From Hyalangium versicolor (GTDB taxonomy: Bacteria > Myxococcota > Myxococcia > Myxococcales > Myxococcaceae): a stretch of DNA of 64,000 nucleotides. The notes under the pieces are model-generated. The model was not told the origin of the DNA. It searched no databases and was given only the letters and a program-made list of their open reading frames with translations. The position numbers and the translations under genes were made by a program. Positions within the stretch are counted from its first letter, which is position 1. Each line of letters opens with the position of its first letter. The DNA is taken from positions 62,001-126,000 of the forward strand of contig NZ_JAHXBF010000019.1 of the NCBI RefSeq assembly GCF_020103695.1. Reading direction: 5' to 3'. Below are positions 34,761-43,633 of the stretch, in pieces.

Positions 34761-35669
34761 ATGGATCTCAGCCAGGTGGACCTCCGCCTCCTGCTCGCAC
34801 TGGAGGCGCTCTTGGAAGAACGCAATGTGACGCACGCGGCGGCGCGGCTGAAGCTCAGCCAGCCGGCACTCTCAGCCCGCCTGAGCCGACTGCGGAGCCT
34901 GTTCGCGGATCCGCTCTTCGTCCCCGCCTCCCATGGGCGGGGCGTGGTGCCCACTCCGCGCGCGGCGGAGATGCAGCAACCTCTGGCCGATGCGCTCGCC
35001 CATTTGCGACGCATCATGGAAGGCCCCCCGGTCTTCGATCCCAGGCGCAGCCGGCGAACCTTCGTCATCGCCATTCATGACAACCCCGCAGCCATCCTGA
35101 TGCCCGGGTTCGTCCCACGGCTGCTGGCCTCCGCGCCCGCGGCTCGCATGGCCCTCATCCAACCGGGTCGTGACATCCTCGAGAAGCTCGAGCAAGGCAC
35201 CGTGGATGTATCGATCGGTCTCCCCGACAACGCGGTGGGCGGCGATCTGCTCCGCCGCCCGCTGTTCGAGGATCGTTTCCTGACTGCTCAGCGCAAGGGC
35301 CATCCCCGTGGAAAAGGCCCCATCGACCTCGACACCTTCTGCTCCCTGGACCACCTGATGATCTCCTCGGATGGAGGTGGATTCTCAGGCGTGGTCGACG
35401 CGGCGCTGGCCTCGCTCGGCCGGCAGCGCCGCGTGGCGGTGTCCATCCAGAGCTATGCCCTGGCGCCCGTGATCCTGGCCAGCTGCGACTGCATCAGCAC
35501 CCTGCCGAGCCGCTTCGTCCATCGCTTCGCGCGCCAGCTCGATTTCGTGCAGCCGCCCCTGGAGTTGGCCCCGATCACCCTCACGGCATTCTGGCATCCC
35601 CGCAATCAGGAAGATCCAGCGCACGCCTGGCTGCGCGAGCGGCTCTTCCAGATCGCGCGCCAGACCTGA
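34761..35669 (+). CDS. LysR-family transcriptional regulator
   Basis: A 302-aa LTTR. The N-terminal helix-turn-helix is DLRLLLALEALLEERNVTHA followed by LKLSQPALSARLSRLR. The effector domain (about 95-300) has the periplasmic-binding-like fold with RTFVIAIHDNPAAILMPGF and QGTVDVSIGLPD, as in NodD/PcpR-like members. A Thr-to-aliphatic pattern at the effector pocket gives no ligand clue. It is convergent with the metallo-beta-lactamase-fold gene (15-bp gap), and divergent from the secreted protein at 33714, which is a possible target. Confidence 0.9.
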   Translation: MDLSQVDLRLLLALEALLEERNVTHAAARLKLSQPALSARLSRLRSLFADPLFVPASHGRGVVPTPRAAEMQQPLADALAHLRRIMEGPPVFDPRRSRRTFVIAIHDNPAAILMPGFVPRLLASAPAARMALIQPGRDILEKLEQGTVDVSIGLPDNAVGGDLLRRPLFEDRFLTAQRKGHPRGKGPIDLDTFCSLDHLMISSDGGGFSGVVDAALASLGRQRRVAVSIQSYALAPVILASCDCISTLPSRFVHRFARQLDFVQPPLELAPITLTAFWHPRNQEDPAHAWLRERLFQIARQT

Positions 35670-35683
35670 GCACCGTGAAGGAC

Positions 35684-36664
35684 CTACCGATTATCGCGAT
35701 CGAAGTAATCGATCGGCACCCAGATGTATCCGCTCCCCTCCGCCCTTACGTGGCCGATGCCGGGATAGGGCAGGTGCGTCCCCGCCACGAGCTTTCGCTG
35801 GGTCGCCGCCAAGGAGAACTGTTTGGCCCGTTGCGCGGCCGCAGCGCTCGGATCGACGTCATAGACGATGGTGACCGACGGCTTGGGGAACTGCACGGCG
35901 GCGAAGTGGAGAATGTCGCCCCACACCTCGAGCTGCTGCCCCTGGCTCTCGATCAGATAGAAGCTGTGGCCCGGCGTATGGCCCGGCGTGGGAATCGCCG
36001 TGATGCCTGGCAGGATCTCCCCGGCGCTGGTGAAGGGCTTGACCTTGCCAGCGCGCATATAGGGCCCCACGGTCTTGACCGCCCCGTCGAAGTACTTCCG
36101 GTCATACCCTCCAGCGCCGATGTTGGCGGGGTTCAGGAAGAAGTCGACGTCGGCCTTGCCGACATGCACCGTGGCGTTCGGAAACACCATGCCCGTGGCA
36201 TCGACGAGCCCTCCGGAGTGATCCGCGTGGATGTGGGTGATCAGGATGTCGTTGATCTGCTCGGGCCGGTAGCCCGCAGCGGCGAGGCTGGCGATCAACT
36301 TGCCCCCCAAGCCGGGCCCGAACAGCAAGCCCGCGCCGGTCTCCACCAGAACCAGGCGCGAGCCGGTGTCGATCAAATAGGCGTTGATCGAGGCCTCGAC
36401 AGGGTTCTTCAGGAAGGAACGCTGCAACAGCTTGTCCACTTCCGCGGGCGTGGTCCGAGTCAGAAGCGCGTGGAGGTCCTGGGGAACACTGCCGTCCGAC
36501 AGGACCGAGATCTGGAAGTCCCCCAGGCGAAAGCGATAGACGCCGGGGAGTTGAGCCTTCCACTCCGCCGCAGGAGGGGAAGCTTCGGCGAAGGGGGCTG
36601 CGAAGCCTCCCGAGAGCGTGGCAACGGACGCCAGGAGGGAGAGCATGAAACGATGTTTGTGCAT
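35684..36664 (-). CDS. Exported metallo-beta-lactamase-fold hydrolase
   Basis: A 326-aa MBL-fold protein with a signal peptide (about 1-28, ending AEASP). The metal motif is ILITHIHADHSGG, followed by the His of PGHTPGHSFYL, the bridging Asp in VWGDILHF and a late His in THLPYPG. It belongs to the group containing quorum-quenching lactonases and methyl-parathion hydrolase-like enzymes. The GGAG eight bases before ATG 36664 fixes the start; a longer frame to 36817 has no hydrophobic leader of its own and overlaps the promoter of the next gene. A periplasmic lactonase or phosphotriesterase role is possible; substrate unknown. Confidence 0.87.
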   Translation of the reverse strand: MHKHRFMLSLLASVATLSGGFAAPFAEASPPAAEWKAQLPGVYRFRLGDFQISVLSDGSVPQDLHALLTRTTPAEVDKLLQRSFLKNPVEASINAYLIDTGSRLVLVETGAGLLFGPGLGGKLIASLAAAGYRPEQINDILITHIHADHSGGLVDATGMVFPNATVHVGKADVDFFLNPANIGAGGYDRKYFDGAVKTVGPYMRAGKVKPFTSAGEILPGITAIPTPGHTPGHSFYLIESQGQQLEVWGDILHFAAVQFPKPSVTIVYDVDPSAAAAQRAKQFSLAATQRKLVAGTHLPYPGIGHVRAEGSGYIWVPIDYFDRDNR

Positions 36665-36804
36665 GTGCAGAACTCCAAGACACGGGGAAGTGATGAGCAC
36701 CGCCACCGCTGCACAAACTAAGAAGGCCCTCTGTCCGGTTGAAATATCCCCGCCGGATGGGACCCATCCACGCGGCCAATAGTTCGAAGGAGACTTCCGC
36801 CAAC

Positions 36805-37308
36805 ATGAAACGCACACCCGAGAAGCCGCCCCAGCAGCGCGTAAGGACTAAAAAGGGCGCGTCCCCTCAGCGCTCGTCTGGTGAACCCGCCACCAAGCGA
36901 ACCACGAAGGGTGGGCCCGACAGCTCGCAGACGGATCCGGCCGTCGTGTCCTTTCTGGAGGAACTGGATCACCCTCTGAAGAAGGAGATCGAGGCCGTCC
37001 GGAAGATCATCCTCGGCGCCGATCCCGCGATCCGCGAGGCCATCAAATGGAAGGCTCCCAGCTTTCGGACAACGGACTTCTTCGCGACCTTCCACCTCCG
37101 CTCCACGGACCGCCTTCAGCTGGTCTTCCACATGGGCGCCAAGGTAAAGGCCACCGCGACCACGGGGATCCGCATCGACGATCCTGCCGGGCTGTTGGAG
37201 TGGCTCGCCAAGGACCGCTGTCTCGTGACGCTCGGTGCTGGCAAGGACATTGCTGCCAGGAAAGCAGCGTTGGAGGCCCTCGTCCGCGAGTGGATCCGCT
37301 GGCTCTGA
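36805..37308 (+). CDS. DUF1801 (YdhG-like) protein
   Basis: A 167-aa protein. A Lys/Arg/Pro-rich N-terminal tail (about 50 residues) precedes a DUF1801 domain: LDHPLKKEIEAVRKIILGAD, IREAIKWKAPSFRT and the strand FATFHLRS. This SCP-like fold family is widespread and has no settled biochemical role; some members act in iron or phosphate handling. Upstream in-frame starts (TTG 36739, ATG 36757) would extend it; ATG 36805 has AAGGAG about 13 nt away. Convergent with the carbonic anhydrase gene. Confidence 0.8.
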   Translation: MKRTPEKPPQQRVRTKKGASPQRSSGEPATKRTTKGGPDSSQTDPAVVSFLEELDHPLKKEIEAVRKIILGADPAIREAIKWKAPSFRTTDFFATFHLRSTDRLQLVFHMGAKVKATATTGIRIDDPAGLLEWLAKDRCLVTLGAGKDIAARKAALEALVREWIRWL

Positions 37309-37331
37309 TGCGCAGTGAGCCCGCTCAGAGC
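37302..37331. terminator. Bidirectional hairpin spanning two convergent stop codons
   Basis: GCTCTGA (containing the DUF1801 stop) and TCAGAGC (containing the complement of the carbonic anhydrase stop) form a perfect 7-bp stem with a 16-nt loop. Confidence 0.4.
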
Positions 37332-37939
37332 TGGAAGAAGTCCACCTCGCCGCTCTCCAGGTTGTACTCCGCGCCCACCACGCGCAGCCCGTCCTCGTAC
37401 ACCATCCGCTCCAGGATGCGCGAGCCGTGCTTCAGGTGGTTCACCGCCGCCCGAACGTTGGCGCGCACCGCCTCGCGCATGAGGCGGGTGCGGTCCTTGG
37501 CCAGCTCCGTGTGCACCAGTCCCTCGATGGCGGGCCGGACGCGGTCCACGATGGAGTGCAGGTTGGGCGAGATGGGCGCCTGCGAGTTGTCGATGACGTT
37601 GAGCGTGATGTCGATGGCGCTGCAGAGCGTGTGCCCCATCACCACCACCAGCCGGGTGCCAAAGGCCTCGGCCGCGAACTCGACGCTGCCCACCTGCGAC
37701 GGCGCGACGATGTTGCCCGCGACGCGGATGACGAACAGGTCTCCAAGCCCCTGGTCAAAGACGATCTCCGCGGGCACTCGCGAGTCCGAGCACCCAAGGA
37801 TGATGGCGAAGGGCTTCTGCCCCTTCACCAGCTCGCCTCGGCGGAGCTGGCTCATCATCACCTCGGCGCTCCGCAGGTGATTCACGAACCGGCGGTTTCC
37901 TTCCTTGAGATGGTCCAGGGACTCCTGTGCGCTCTTCAT
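37325..37939 (-). CDS. Beta-class carbonic anhydrase
   Basis: A 204-aa zinc enzyme interconverting CO2 and bicarbonate in the cytoplasm. The Asp/Arg dyad and first Zn Cys are in LGCSDSRVPAE; the remaining Zn ligands are in GHTLCSAID (His and Cys). The clear N-terminal helix (LDHLKEGNRRFVNH) and the VIRVAGN loop are conserved. Length is as expected for a type II-like bacterial beta-CA. The usual GHxxCGA reads CSA. A small single-gene unit ending at a hairpin shared with the convergent gene. Confidence 0.92.
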   Translation of the reverse strand: MKSAQESLDHLKEGNRRFVNHLRSAEVMMSQLRRGELVKGQKPFAIILGCSDSRVPAEIVFDQGLGDLFVIRVAGNIVAPSQVGSVEFAAEAFGTRLVVVMGHTLCSAIDITLNVIDNSQAPISPNLHSIVDRVRPAIEGLVHTELAKDRTRLMREAVRANVRAAVNHLKHGSRILERMVYEDGLRVVGAEYNLESGEVDFFQL

Positions 37940-37999
37940 GCCGTCCCCTCTACCTCATTGGGCAGGCAGTCAGCGAGGAGAACCATGCACCCGCGACGC

Positions 38000-38034
38000 C
38001 CTGTCCCCTCCCCGTGCCACGGAGAGGGGACAGG
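38000..38034 (-). terminator. Strong terminator hairpin after the repeat lipoprotein gene
   Basis: CCTGTCCCCTC pairs perfectly with GAGGGGACAGG (11 bp), with a nested CCGT/ACGG. It lies 18 bp beyond the minus-strand stop at 38053 and before the carbonic anhydrase gene. Confidence 0.65.
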
Positions 38035-38052
38035 CAGTGTCCGTCTTGTTCA

Positions 38053-39924
38053 CTACCAGGGGCAGTTGACGACGTTCACGGTGCGCGTCACGGGCGTGGC
38101 GCTGTTGCCGCCGCTGTCCGTCACCGTGTACGTCACCGTGTACGTGCCCACCGCCCAGCCATTCACCTCGCCGGTCTTCCACACCTGCGGCGTGAGGTTC
38201 CCGTAGCACGCGTCCGTCGCCGTCACGCCCGGATCCACCCACTGGCTGCCGCACGTGTGCGTCATGGTCGCCGAGCCCAGGAGCGTGAGCGTCGGGGCCG
38301 TCCGGTCGTCCACGATCACCGTGCGCGACGCGGTCGCCGTGAGCCCATTGGCCCCCCACGCGGCGTACGACATCTGGTAGGTGCCCTCGAGGCTCGGGTT
38401 GGGGCCCGGACCGCTCGAGTCGTGACCCGTGTTGTACCCACGCACCACCAGCGAGCTGCCGCACCCATCGACAGCCTGGGCGCCCGGATCGTTGTAGGGG
38501 CCCGAGCCGCACTCCAACGTCAGCTCCGCGGCACCGGTGAGCGTGAGGGTGGGAGCCTGTGACTCGCACGCCTGCGGCTCCTTCAGGACCCGTCGCATGG
38601 TGCGAGTCATCGAGGTCACGGGATCCGCTTCGTAGTAGGTCGTCAGCACGAGTCCCGGAGCCGCCGCGGCGATCGCCCCACGCTCCAGGGCCGTGTTCAT
38701 GGACAGGTTGGAGAGCTCAACCTCCGCACCCGCCGTCACCGTCCCCTGCGTCGACATCTGCGAGGCGACATACTTGAGGCCCATGCCGCCGCGCACGCTC
38801 TCCCAGATGAACCGATAGTCTTGCCCGTCGAAGGTGACCTCGGGCAACCCTACGGGGTTCTGGCCCACGACGATGTCCGTCGAATCCAGCAGAGCGCCAC
38901 TCGAGGAGTTCAGACGCCGGGCCCGCAGGGTGGCCCCCCCGTACCACACCACGAGGAACTCACCGCTCCGGGAGGCCACTGCCGGAAAACTGCCAGACGA
39001 CGATACGGTGATGGGGTTGGTGTCCAGCACCTGGCCATCCTGGGCCTGGACACGGGCTGCCAAGAGGTTCCCATCCTTCGCCCACGTCACCAGGTAGTTC
39101 CCATCCGCGTAGGCCACGCGGGCACGAACCCCCAGTGGCAGGTCGATGGTTCCGACAGGTGCAGCGATGATGAAGCGGGTGGACTCGATGCATGTCCCAT
39201 CCGAGGCCCTCACGCGGGTGCCCTGAATGGCCAAGGCGTAGTCGTAGATGGTGGAGCGTGGGGTGACGCCTTCCCAGATGACCAGGTAGTTCGTCCCATC
39301 GAAAGCCACCGCGGGCCGATTCTGGGGATAGGTGCCATAGCGCCCATCAGGGATGTGGCTGATGACGAAGGGTGTATCCAGCACGGCTCCATCCGAGGCC
39401 CTCACGCGCGTCCCGTGGATGAAGTGGTCGCCGTATTGCGTGTTCTGCTCCCAGACGACCAGGAAGTTGTTGCCGTCGAAGGCCACCGCGGGCGCCGTCT
39501 GATCGACAGGGCCCGTGGCGATGGGGAGAGGGCTGGCATCCAGCGACGTGCCATCCAAGGCGTTGATGCGAACACCCAGGATGTCCGCACCACCGGTCTG
39601 GCTGGAGCGCTCCGTCCAGACAACGAGGTAGATGCCATTGCCTGCCGCGATCGCCGAGTGTGGCTCCCAAGCGTTGGCCACCGGCACGGGACTCACCGGG
39701 CTCTCGGCCAACGCTTCCAGCGCGGCGGAGGAACTCCTGGCGCTCGTAGGAGCAACGGTCTTCTCGAGTTCGCCGGGCTGGCTCGCCTCGCAGGCGGTCA
39801 GCACCGCGCACAGGGTGAACAGCGAGGACAGGGCTCCACGGCTTCTCGCGGAAGGTGAAGCACGTCCGCGGGGGCTGACGACTCTGCGTTGATCTGGCTC
39901 GATGCGTGGGTTCACCCGCGTCAT
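38053..39924 (-). CDS. Large secreted lipoprotein with beta-propeller-like repeats and DUF5011/HYR-type Ig domains
   Basis: A 623-aa exported protein; ATG 39924 is preceded by AGGAG. A basic leader and hydrophobic stretch end in lipobox VLTAC. Residues about 55-470 contain seven or so repeats with the pattern AVAFDGNNFLVVWE...GTRVRASDG, typical of a secreted propeller. The C-terminus has two Ig-like domains (about 480-620), each opening with APTLTL and containing DPGAQAVDGCG or DPGVTATDACYG, the DUF5011/HYR signature with Cys pairs. No enzyme motif. Likely a surface or extracellular-matrix protein; function unknown. Confidence 0.75.
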   Translation of the reverse strand: MTRVNPRIEPDQRRVVSPRGRASPSARSRGALSSLFTLCAVLTACEASQPGELEKTVAPTSARSSSAALEALAESPVSPVPVANAWEPHSAIAAGNGIYLVVWTERSSQTGGADILGVRINALDGTSLDASPLPIATGPVDQTAPAVAFDGNNFLVVWEQNTQYGDHFIHGTRVRASDGAVLDTPFVISHIPDGRYGTYPQNRPAVAFDGTNYLVIWEGVTPRSTIYDYALAIQGTRVRASDGTCIESTRFIIAAPVGTIDLPLGVRARVAYADGNYLVTWAKDGNLLAARVQAQDGQVLDTNPITVSSSGSFPAVASRSGEFLVVWYGGATLRARRLNSSSGALLDSTDIVVGQNPVGLPEVTFDGQDYRFIWESVRGGMGLKYVASQMSTQGTVTAGAEVELSNLSMNTALERGAIAAAAPGLVLTTYYEADPVTSMTRTMRRVLKEPQACESQAPTLTLTGAAELTLECGSGPYNDPGAQAVDGCGSSLVVRGYNTGHDSSGPGPNPSLEGTYQMSYAAWGANGLTATASRTVIVDDRTAPTLTLLGSATMTHTCGSQWVDPGVTATDACYGNLTPQVWKTGEVNGWAVGTYTVTYTVTDSGGNSATPVTRTVNVVNCPW

Positions 39925-40251
39925 GGGGCTCCTGCCTCCTGAAAGCCCACCCGGGATTGAGTGGGAATCCCTGGCCAGGCGAGCGCCCGAGAACGGGGGC
40001 CGATCCACAGAAAGGGCTCGCATCCGGCTGCAAGTTTTCAGTCCAGCTATATGAAGGTTTCTACTAAGCTGCGCAACCAATAATTCCAGAAAATCTCATT
40101 TTCACTGTAAATGGACGCCAGCGCTCCCTCTGGGGACGCAACTGGATGGGGGCGGTGGGGAACCTCGCCGTCACTGCGCACACACGGTAGCCTGGGGCCC
40201 TTCATCCCCAGCCGCCGGCCCTGATCCCGGACCGGCGCAGGAGCCTGCCTG
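39925..40251. other. Divergent intergenic region
   Basis: About 327 bp between the repeat lipoprotein and the acyl-CoA dehydrogenase gene. The segment 40030-40115 is clearly AT-rich (including runs such as aatctcattttcactgtaa) and probably carries a promoter. I see no gene, clear operator or repeat in it. Confidence 0.5.
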
Positions 40252-42066
40252 ATGTCGTCCCCGAACCACTACAAGCCCAACCTGCGAGACCTTCAGTTCA
40301 ACCTCTTCGAGTTCCTCGACATCGGCAACACCTCGCTGGGCAAGGGCGCCTTCGGCGACATCGACGAAACGGCGGCGCGGCAGACGCTGGAGACAGTCCA
40401 ACAGGTGTGCCTCAACGAGGTGGCGCCCAGCTTCGGCGAGTCCGAGCACACGCCTCCGGTGCTGGAGAACGGGCAGGTGACGCTGCCTCCGCTGCTCAAG
40501 CGCGCCATCACCGCCTACTACGAATCCGGCATGCCGGAGCTCGAACTGCCGCAGCACATGGGAGGCCTGGGGGCGCCGCCCACTTTGTGCTGGGCCACCT
40601 TCGAATTGCTGGTGGGCGCCAACGCAGCGGTGGCCTTCTACACGCTGGGCACGCTCGTCGCGCACGTGATTGATCGGCTGGGCACCGAGGCGCAGAAGCG
40701 CCGCTTCCTGCCTCACATCAACGAGAAGCGGTGGATTGGCACCATGGTGCTCACCGAGCCGGACGCCGGCAGCGACGTGGGCGCCGCGCGAGCCACGGCC
40801 CGCAATGTCGGTGGGGACATCTGGGAAATCGAAGGCGTGAAGCGGTTCATCACCAGCGCGGAGCACGACGCGTCGGACAACATCATCCACATGGTGCTGG
40901 CGCGGCCCGAGGGCGCGGGGCCAGGCACCAAGGGCCTGTCGCTGTTCATCGTCCCCAAGTTCTGGGTGAACGAGGACGGCAGCCTGGGCGAGCGCAACGG
41001 GGTGGTGTGCACCAATCTCGAGAAGAAGATGGGCATCAAGGGCTCCGTCACGTGCGAGCTGACGTTCGGGGACGGCAAGCCGGCGCGCGGCCTGCTGCTG
41101 GGCGAGGTGCACGAGGGCATCCGGCAGATGTTCCACATCATCGAGCAGGCGCGCATGGCGGTGGGCATGAAGTCCATGGCCACGCTGTCCACCGCGTACC
41201 TGAACGCGCTGGAGTTCTCCAAGGAGCGCAAGCAGGGCGCGGATCTGCTGGCCGGGCGGGACAAGTCCGCGCCGCGGGTGACGATCATGCACCACCCGGA
41301 CGTGCGGCGGATGCTCATGGCGCAGAAGGCTCACGCCGAGGGCATGCGCGCCCTGGCCCTCTTCACTGCCTCCATCCAGGATCAGGTGGAGATCAAGGGC
41401 GGCCACCGGGCGCTGGCGGCAGCGGAGCTGGACTCGCTCAACGACTTGCTGCTGCCGCTGGTGAAGGGCTACTGCTCGGAGAAGGCGTTCGAGTTGCTGG
41501 GGGTATCGCTCCAGTGCTTCGGCGGCTCGGGGTACCTGGCGGACTACCCCATCGAGCAGTACATCCGAGATCAGAAGATCGACACGCTGTACGAGGGCAC
41601 CACCCACATCCAGGCGTTGGACCTCATCCTGCGCAAGCTGGCGCGCGACGGCGGCGCGACGCTCCAGGGGCTGCTGAGCCAGGTGCGGCAGACGGCCGAG
41701 TCGGAGCTGGGCGGCAAGGAGTTGGAGGCGGAGCGGGCCGCGCTAAGCCAGGCGCTCACGGGCCTGGAGACGATGCTCGGGGCGCTCATGGGCAAGCTGG
41801 GCGAGTCGCTCTACCACGCGGGCATGCAGGGCAACCGGGTGCTCATGTCGGTGGCGGAGGTCGTCATCGGCTGGTTGCTGGTGCGCCACGCCGCCGTGGC
41901 ATTGGAGCGCACCAAGGTGAACCCCGGCGACAAGGCCTTCTACGCGGGCAAACTGGCCTCGGCGCGGTGGTTCTGCCGTGAAGTGTTGCCCCACATCGCC
42001 CACGCCGCGCGCATGGTGGAGCAGAGCGCGCTGGACCTCATGGAGGTACCCGAAGAGGCCTTCTGA
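40252..42066 (+). CDS. Acyl-CoA dehydrogenase, long form
   Basis: A 604-aa FAD enzyme catalysing alpha,beta-desaturation of an acyl-CoA. Conserved blocks: MVLTEPDAGSDVG (FAD/substrate), IEGVKRFITSAEHD, QARMAVGMKSMATLSTAYLN, and the catalytic-Glu region DTLYEGTTHIQALDL. The extra C-terminal helical domain (about 475-600) places it in the AcdA/FadE-like long group that includes DmdC-type enzymes. N-terminal YKPNLRDLQFNLFEFLD is also typical of that group. The substrate is not determined. The desaturase gene follows after 97 bp with a palindrome between them, so they may be separately controlled. Confidence 0.93.
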   Translation: MSSPNHYKPNLRDLQFNLFEFLDIGNTSLGKGAFGDIDETAARQTLETVQQVCLNEVAPSFGESEHTPPVLENGQVTLPPLLKRAITAYYESGMPELELPQHMGGLGAPPTLCWATFELLVGANAAVAFYTLGTLVAHVIDRLGTEAQKRRFLPHINEKRWIGTMVLTEPDAGSDVGAARATARNVGGDIWEIEGVKRFITSAEHDASDNIIHMVLARPEGAGPGTKGLSLFIVPKFWVNEDGSLGERNGVVCTNLEKKMGIKGSVTCELTFGDGKPARGLLLGEVHEGIRQMFHIIEQARMAVGMKSMATLSTAYLNALEFSKERKQGADLLAGRDKSAPRVTIMHHPDVRRMLMAQKAHAEGMRALALFTASIQDQVEIKGGHRALAAAELDSLNDLLLPLVKGYCSEKAFELLGVSLQCFGGSGYLADYPIEQYIRDQKIDTLYEGTTHIQALDLILRKLARDGGATLQGLLSQVRQTAESELGGKELEAERAALSQALTGLETMLGALMGKLGESLYHAGMQGNRVLMSVAEVVIGWLLVRHAAVALERTKVNPGDKAFYAGKLASARWFCREVLPHIAHAARMVEQSALDLMEVPEEAF

Positions 42067-42091
42067 GCGGGTGCACGGGGGGCAGTCAAGC

Positions 42092-42105
42092 AGTCAACGT
42101 TGACT
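42092..42105. promoter_or_regulatory. Perfect palindrome upstream of the sphingolipid-type desaturase
   Basis: AGTCAACGTTGACT is a 14-bp perfect palindrome, 58 bp before the desaturase ATG, flanked by a weaker GGGCA...TGCCC dyad. A repressor site (TetR or LacI type) is plausible; no regulator gene is adjacent. Confidence 0.4.
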
Positions 42106-42163
42106 TGCCCTCCAGTCCGACGATAGGAGCCTCCTGTTTTTGCACCGGGAAACGGGAGGTTCG

Positions 42164-43210
42164 ATGTCGAAGCCAGCTCCGACGGAGTACGAGGTCGTCC
42201 AGGGCCCCGAGCCGCATCCGGGTCGGACCAAGGCCATCCTCAAGGCCCACCCGCAGGTGCAGAAGCTCTTCGGACGTACCCCGGCCACCGGGCTGTTCGT
42301 CCCGTTGATCCTCGTGCTGCAGTTCGGCATGGCGTTCGCGGTGCGCAACCAGCCCTGGTGGGTGATCGTCCTGGCGGCGTACACGCTGGGCGCCATCGTC
42401 AACAACACCTGCTACGTCATCATCCACGAGGCCACGCACAGCCTCATCTTCAAGGGGCGCACGGCGAACCTGCTGGCGGCCATCGGGGCGGACCTGGTGC
42501 ACGTGATTCCGTCCGCGGTGACGTTCACGCGCTTCCACCTGGTGCACCACCGCCACCAGGGCGAGTTCGACCTGGATGCGGACCTGCCCTCGCACGCCGA
42601 GGCGAAGCTGGTGGGCAACAGCACCTTCATGAAGGCGATGTGGATTGCCTTCTTCCCGCTGATGCAGGCGCTGCGCATGCCGCGCTTCTCCAAGCTGATC
42701 AACTTCTGGGAGCCCTGGACGGTGGTGAACGCCCTCGCCGTGTTCGCGGTGGATGCGGCCGTCCTCTACTTCATGGGCCCCTGGGCGTTCCTCTACGTGG
42801 TGCTGAGCATCTTCTTCTCGATCGGCCTGCACCCGCTGGGAGGCCGGCTCATCCAGGAGCACTTCATCATCTCCCACCCGCAGGAGACGTACTCCTATTA
42901 CGGCCCGTGGAACCTCACGGCGCTCAACGTGGGCTACCACAACGAGCACCATGACTTCTCCGCCGTGCCGTGGAACCGGCTGCCCCAGGTGAAGGCGCTG
43001 GCTCCCGAGTACTACGACACGCTGGTGTGGCACCGCTCGTGGACGGGGCTGCTGCTCAAGTTCATCTTCGATCCGTCCCTGAGCCTCTACAGCCGCATCA
43101 CCCGCCCGGGCCCCCAGAAGCGCCAGGTGCTCACCGGTGGCGTGGGCCTCGTGCCGGACTCGGTGGAGTCGCTGCAGAAGCCGCCGTCCGCTGTGGACTC
43201 GGCGGCCTGA
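42164..43210 (+). CDS. Fatty acid desaturase resembling sphingolipid delta-4 desaturase (DES1)
   Basis: A 348-aa membrane di-iron desaturase with about four transmembrane segments. The three His boxes are HEATH (88-92), HLVHH in FHLVHHRHQGEFDLDADLP (125-129) and HNEHH in NVGYHNEHHDFSAVP (259-263). The surrounding residues, IQEHFIISHPQETYSYYGPW, RLPQVKALAPEYYD and SLSLYSRITRP, follow the DEGS/DES1 pattern very closely, rather than that of acyl-lipid or acyl-CoA desaturases. DES1 introduces the 4,5-trans double bond of ceramide. GGGAGG five bases from ATG 42164 fixes the start. The last 35 residues are variable. In bacteria the substrate could be a dihydroceramide-like lipid or another amide; activity must be tested. 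Confidence 0.88.
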   Translation: MSKPAPTEYEVVQGPEPHPGRTKAILKAHPQVQKLFGRTPATGLFVPLILVLQFGMAFAVRNQPWWVIVLAAYTLGAIVNNTCYVIIHEATHSLIFKGRTANLLAAIGADLVHVIPSAVTFTRFHLVHHRHQGEFDLDADLPSHAEAKLVGNSTFMKAMWIAFFPLMQALRMPRFSKLINFWEPWTVVNALAVFAVDAAVLYFMGPWAFLYVVLSIFFSIGLHPLGGRLIQEHFIISHPQETYSYYGPWNLTALNVGYHNEHHDFSAVPWNRLPQVKALAPEYYDTLVWHRSWTGLLLKFIFDPSLSLYSRITRPGPQKRQVLTGGVGLVPDSVESLQKPPSAVDSAA

Positions 43211-43219
43211 GCGTCGGTG

Positions 43220-43633
43220 TCACCGGGGCGCCTGTGCTCCCGTGGGGCGCAGGCGCACCATGGTGTCCATGAGGTGCTCGAGGGCCCGCGTCGGGTCCTC
43301 GCACAGCCCGGAGTGCACGGGCGCAGTCTGGATGATGGTGCTGCGCGGAGCCACCAGCCAGTGCCAGCGCTCCTTCTGGGGCAGCTGGCCGATGGGGCCC
43401 GCCTTCCTTCCTCCCTCGCAGATGCGCGGAATCGCCTCCAGGTGGCTGCGCACCAGCTCCACGTCCACGTCAGGCGCGAGCGCGAGCAGACGCGGCTCGT
43501 CCAGCTCCACCTTCGCTGACAGGAAGCGGCTGGTCAGGCAGAAGAGGATGATGCCCGCGTTGATGCACTCGCCACGCTCCACGCGCGGCACCACGCGGAC
43601 GATGGCGTAATCAAACGAGCTGCGCGCGGGCAC
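43220..43633 (-). CDS. DUF3037 protein, partner of HipA-like kinase
   Basis: A 137-aa soluble protein. The start SFDYAIVRVVPRVERGECINAG, with a following VILFC-like strand, is the DUF3037 signature. Its start lies inside the last codons of the HipA-like gene (23-bp overlap), so they are translationally coupled. DUF3037 and this HipA-like family are found side by side in many bacteria, which implies a joint function that is not established. The C-terminal 40 residues (DPTRALEHLMDTMVRLR) are helical. Convergent with the desaturase gene across 9 bp. Confidence 0.82.
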   Translation of the reverse strand: MPARSSFDYAIVRVVPRVERGECINAGIILFCLTSRFLSAKVELDEPRLLALAPDVDVELVRSHLEAIPRICEGGRKAGPIGQLPQKERWHWLVAPRSTIIQTAPVHSGLCEDPTRALEHLMDTMVRLRPTGAQAPR

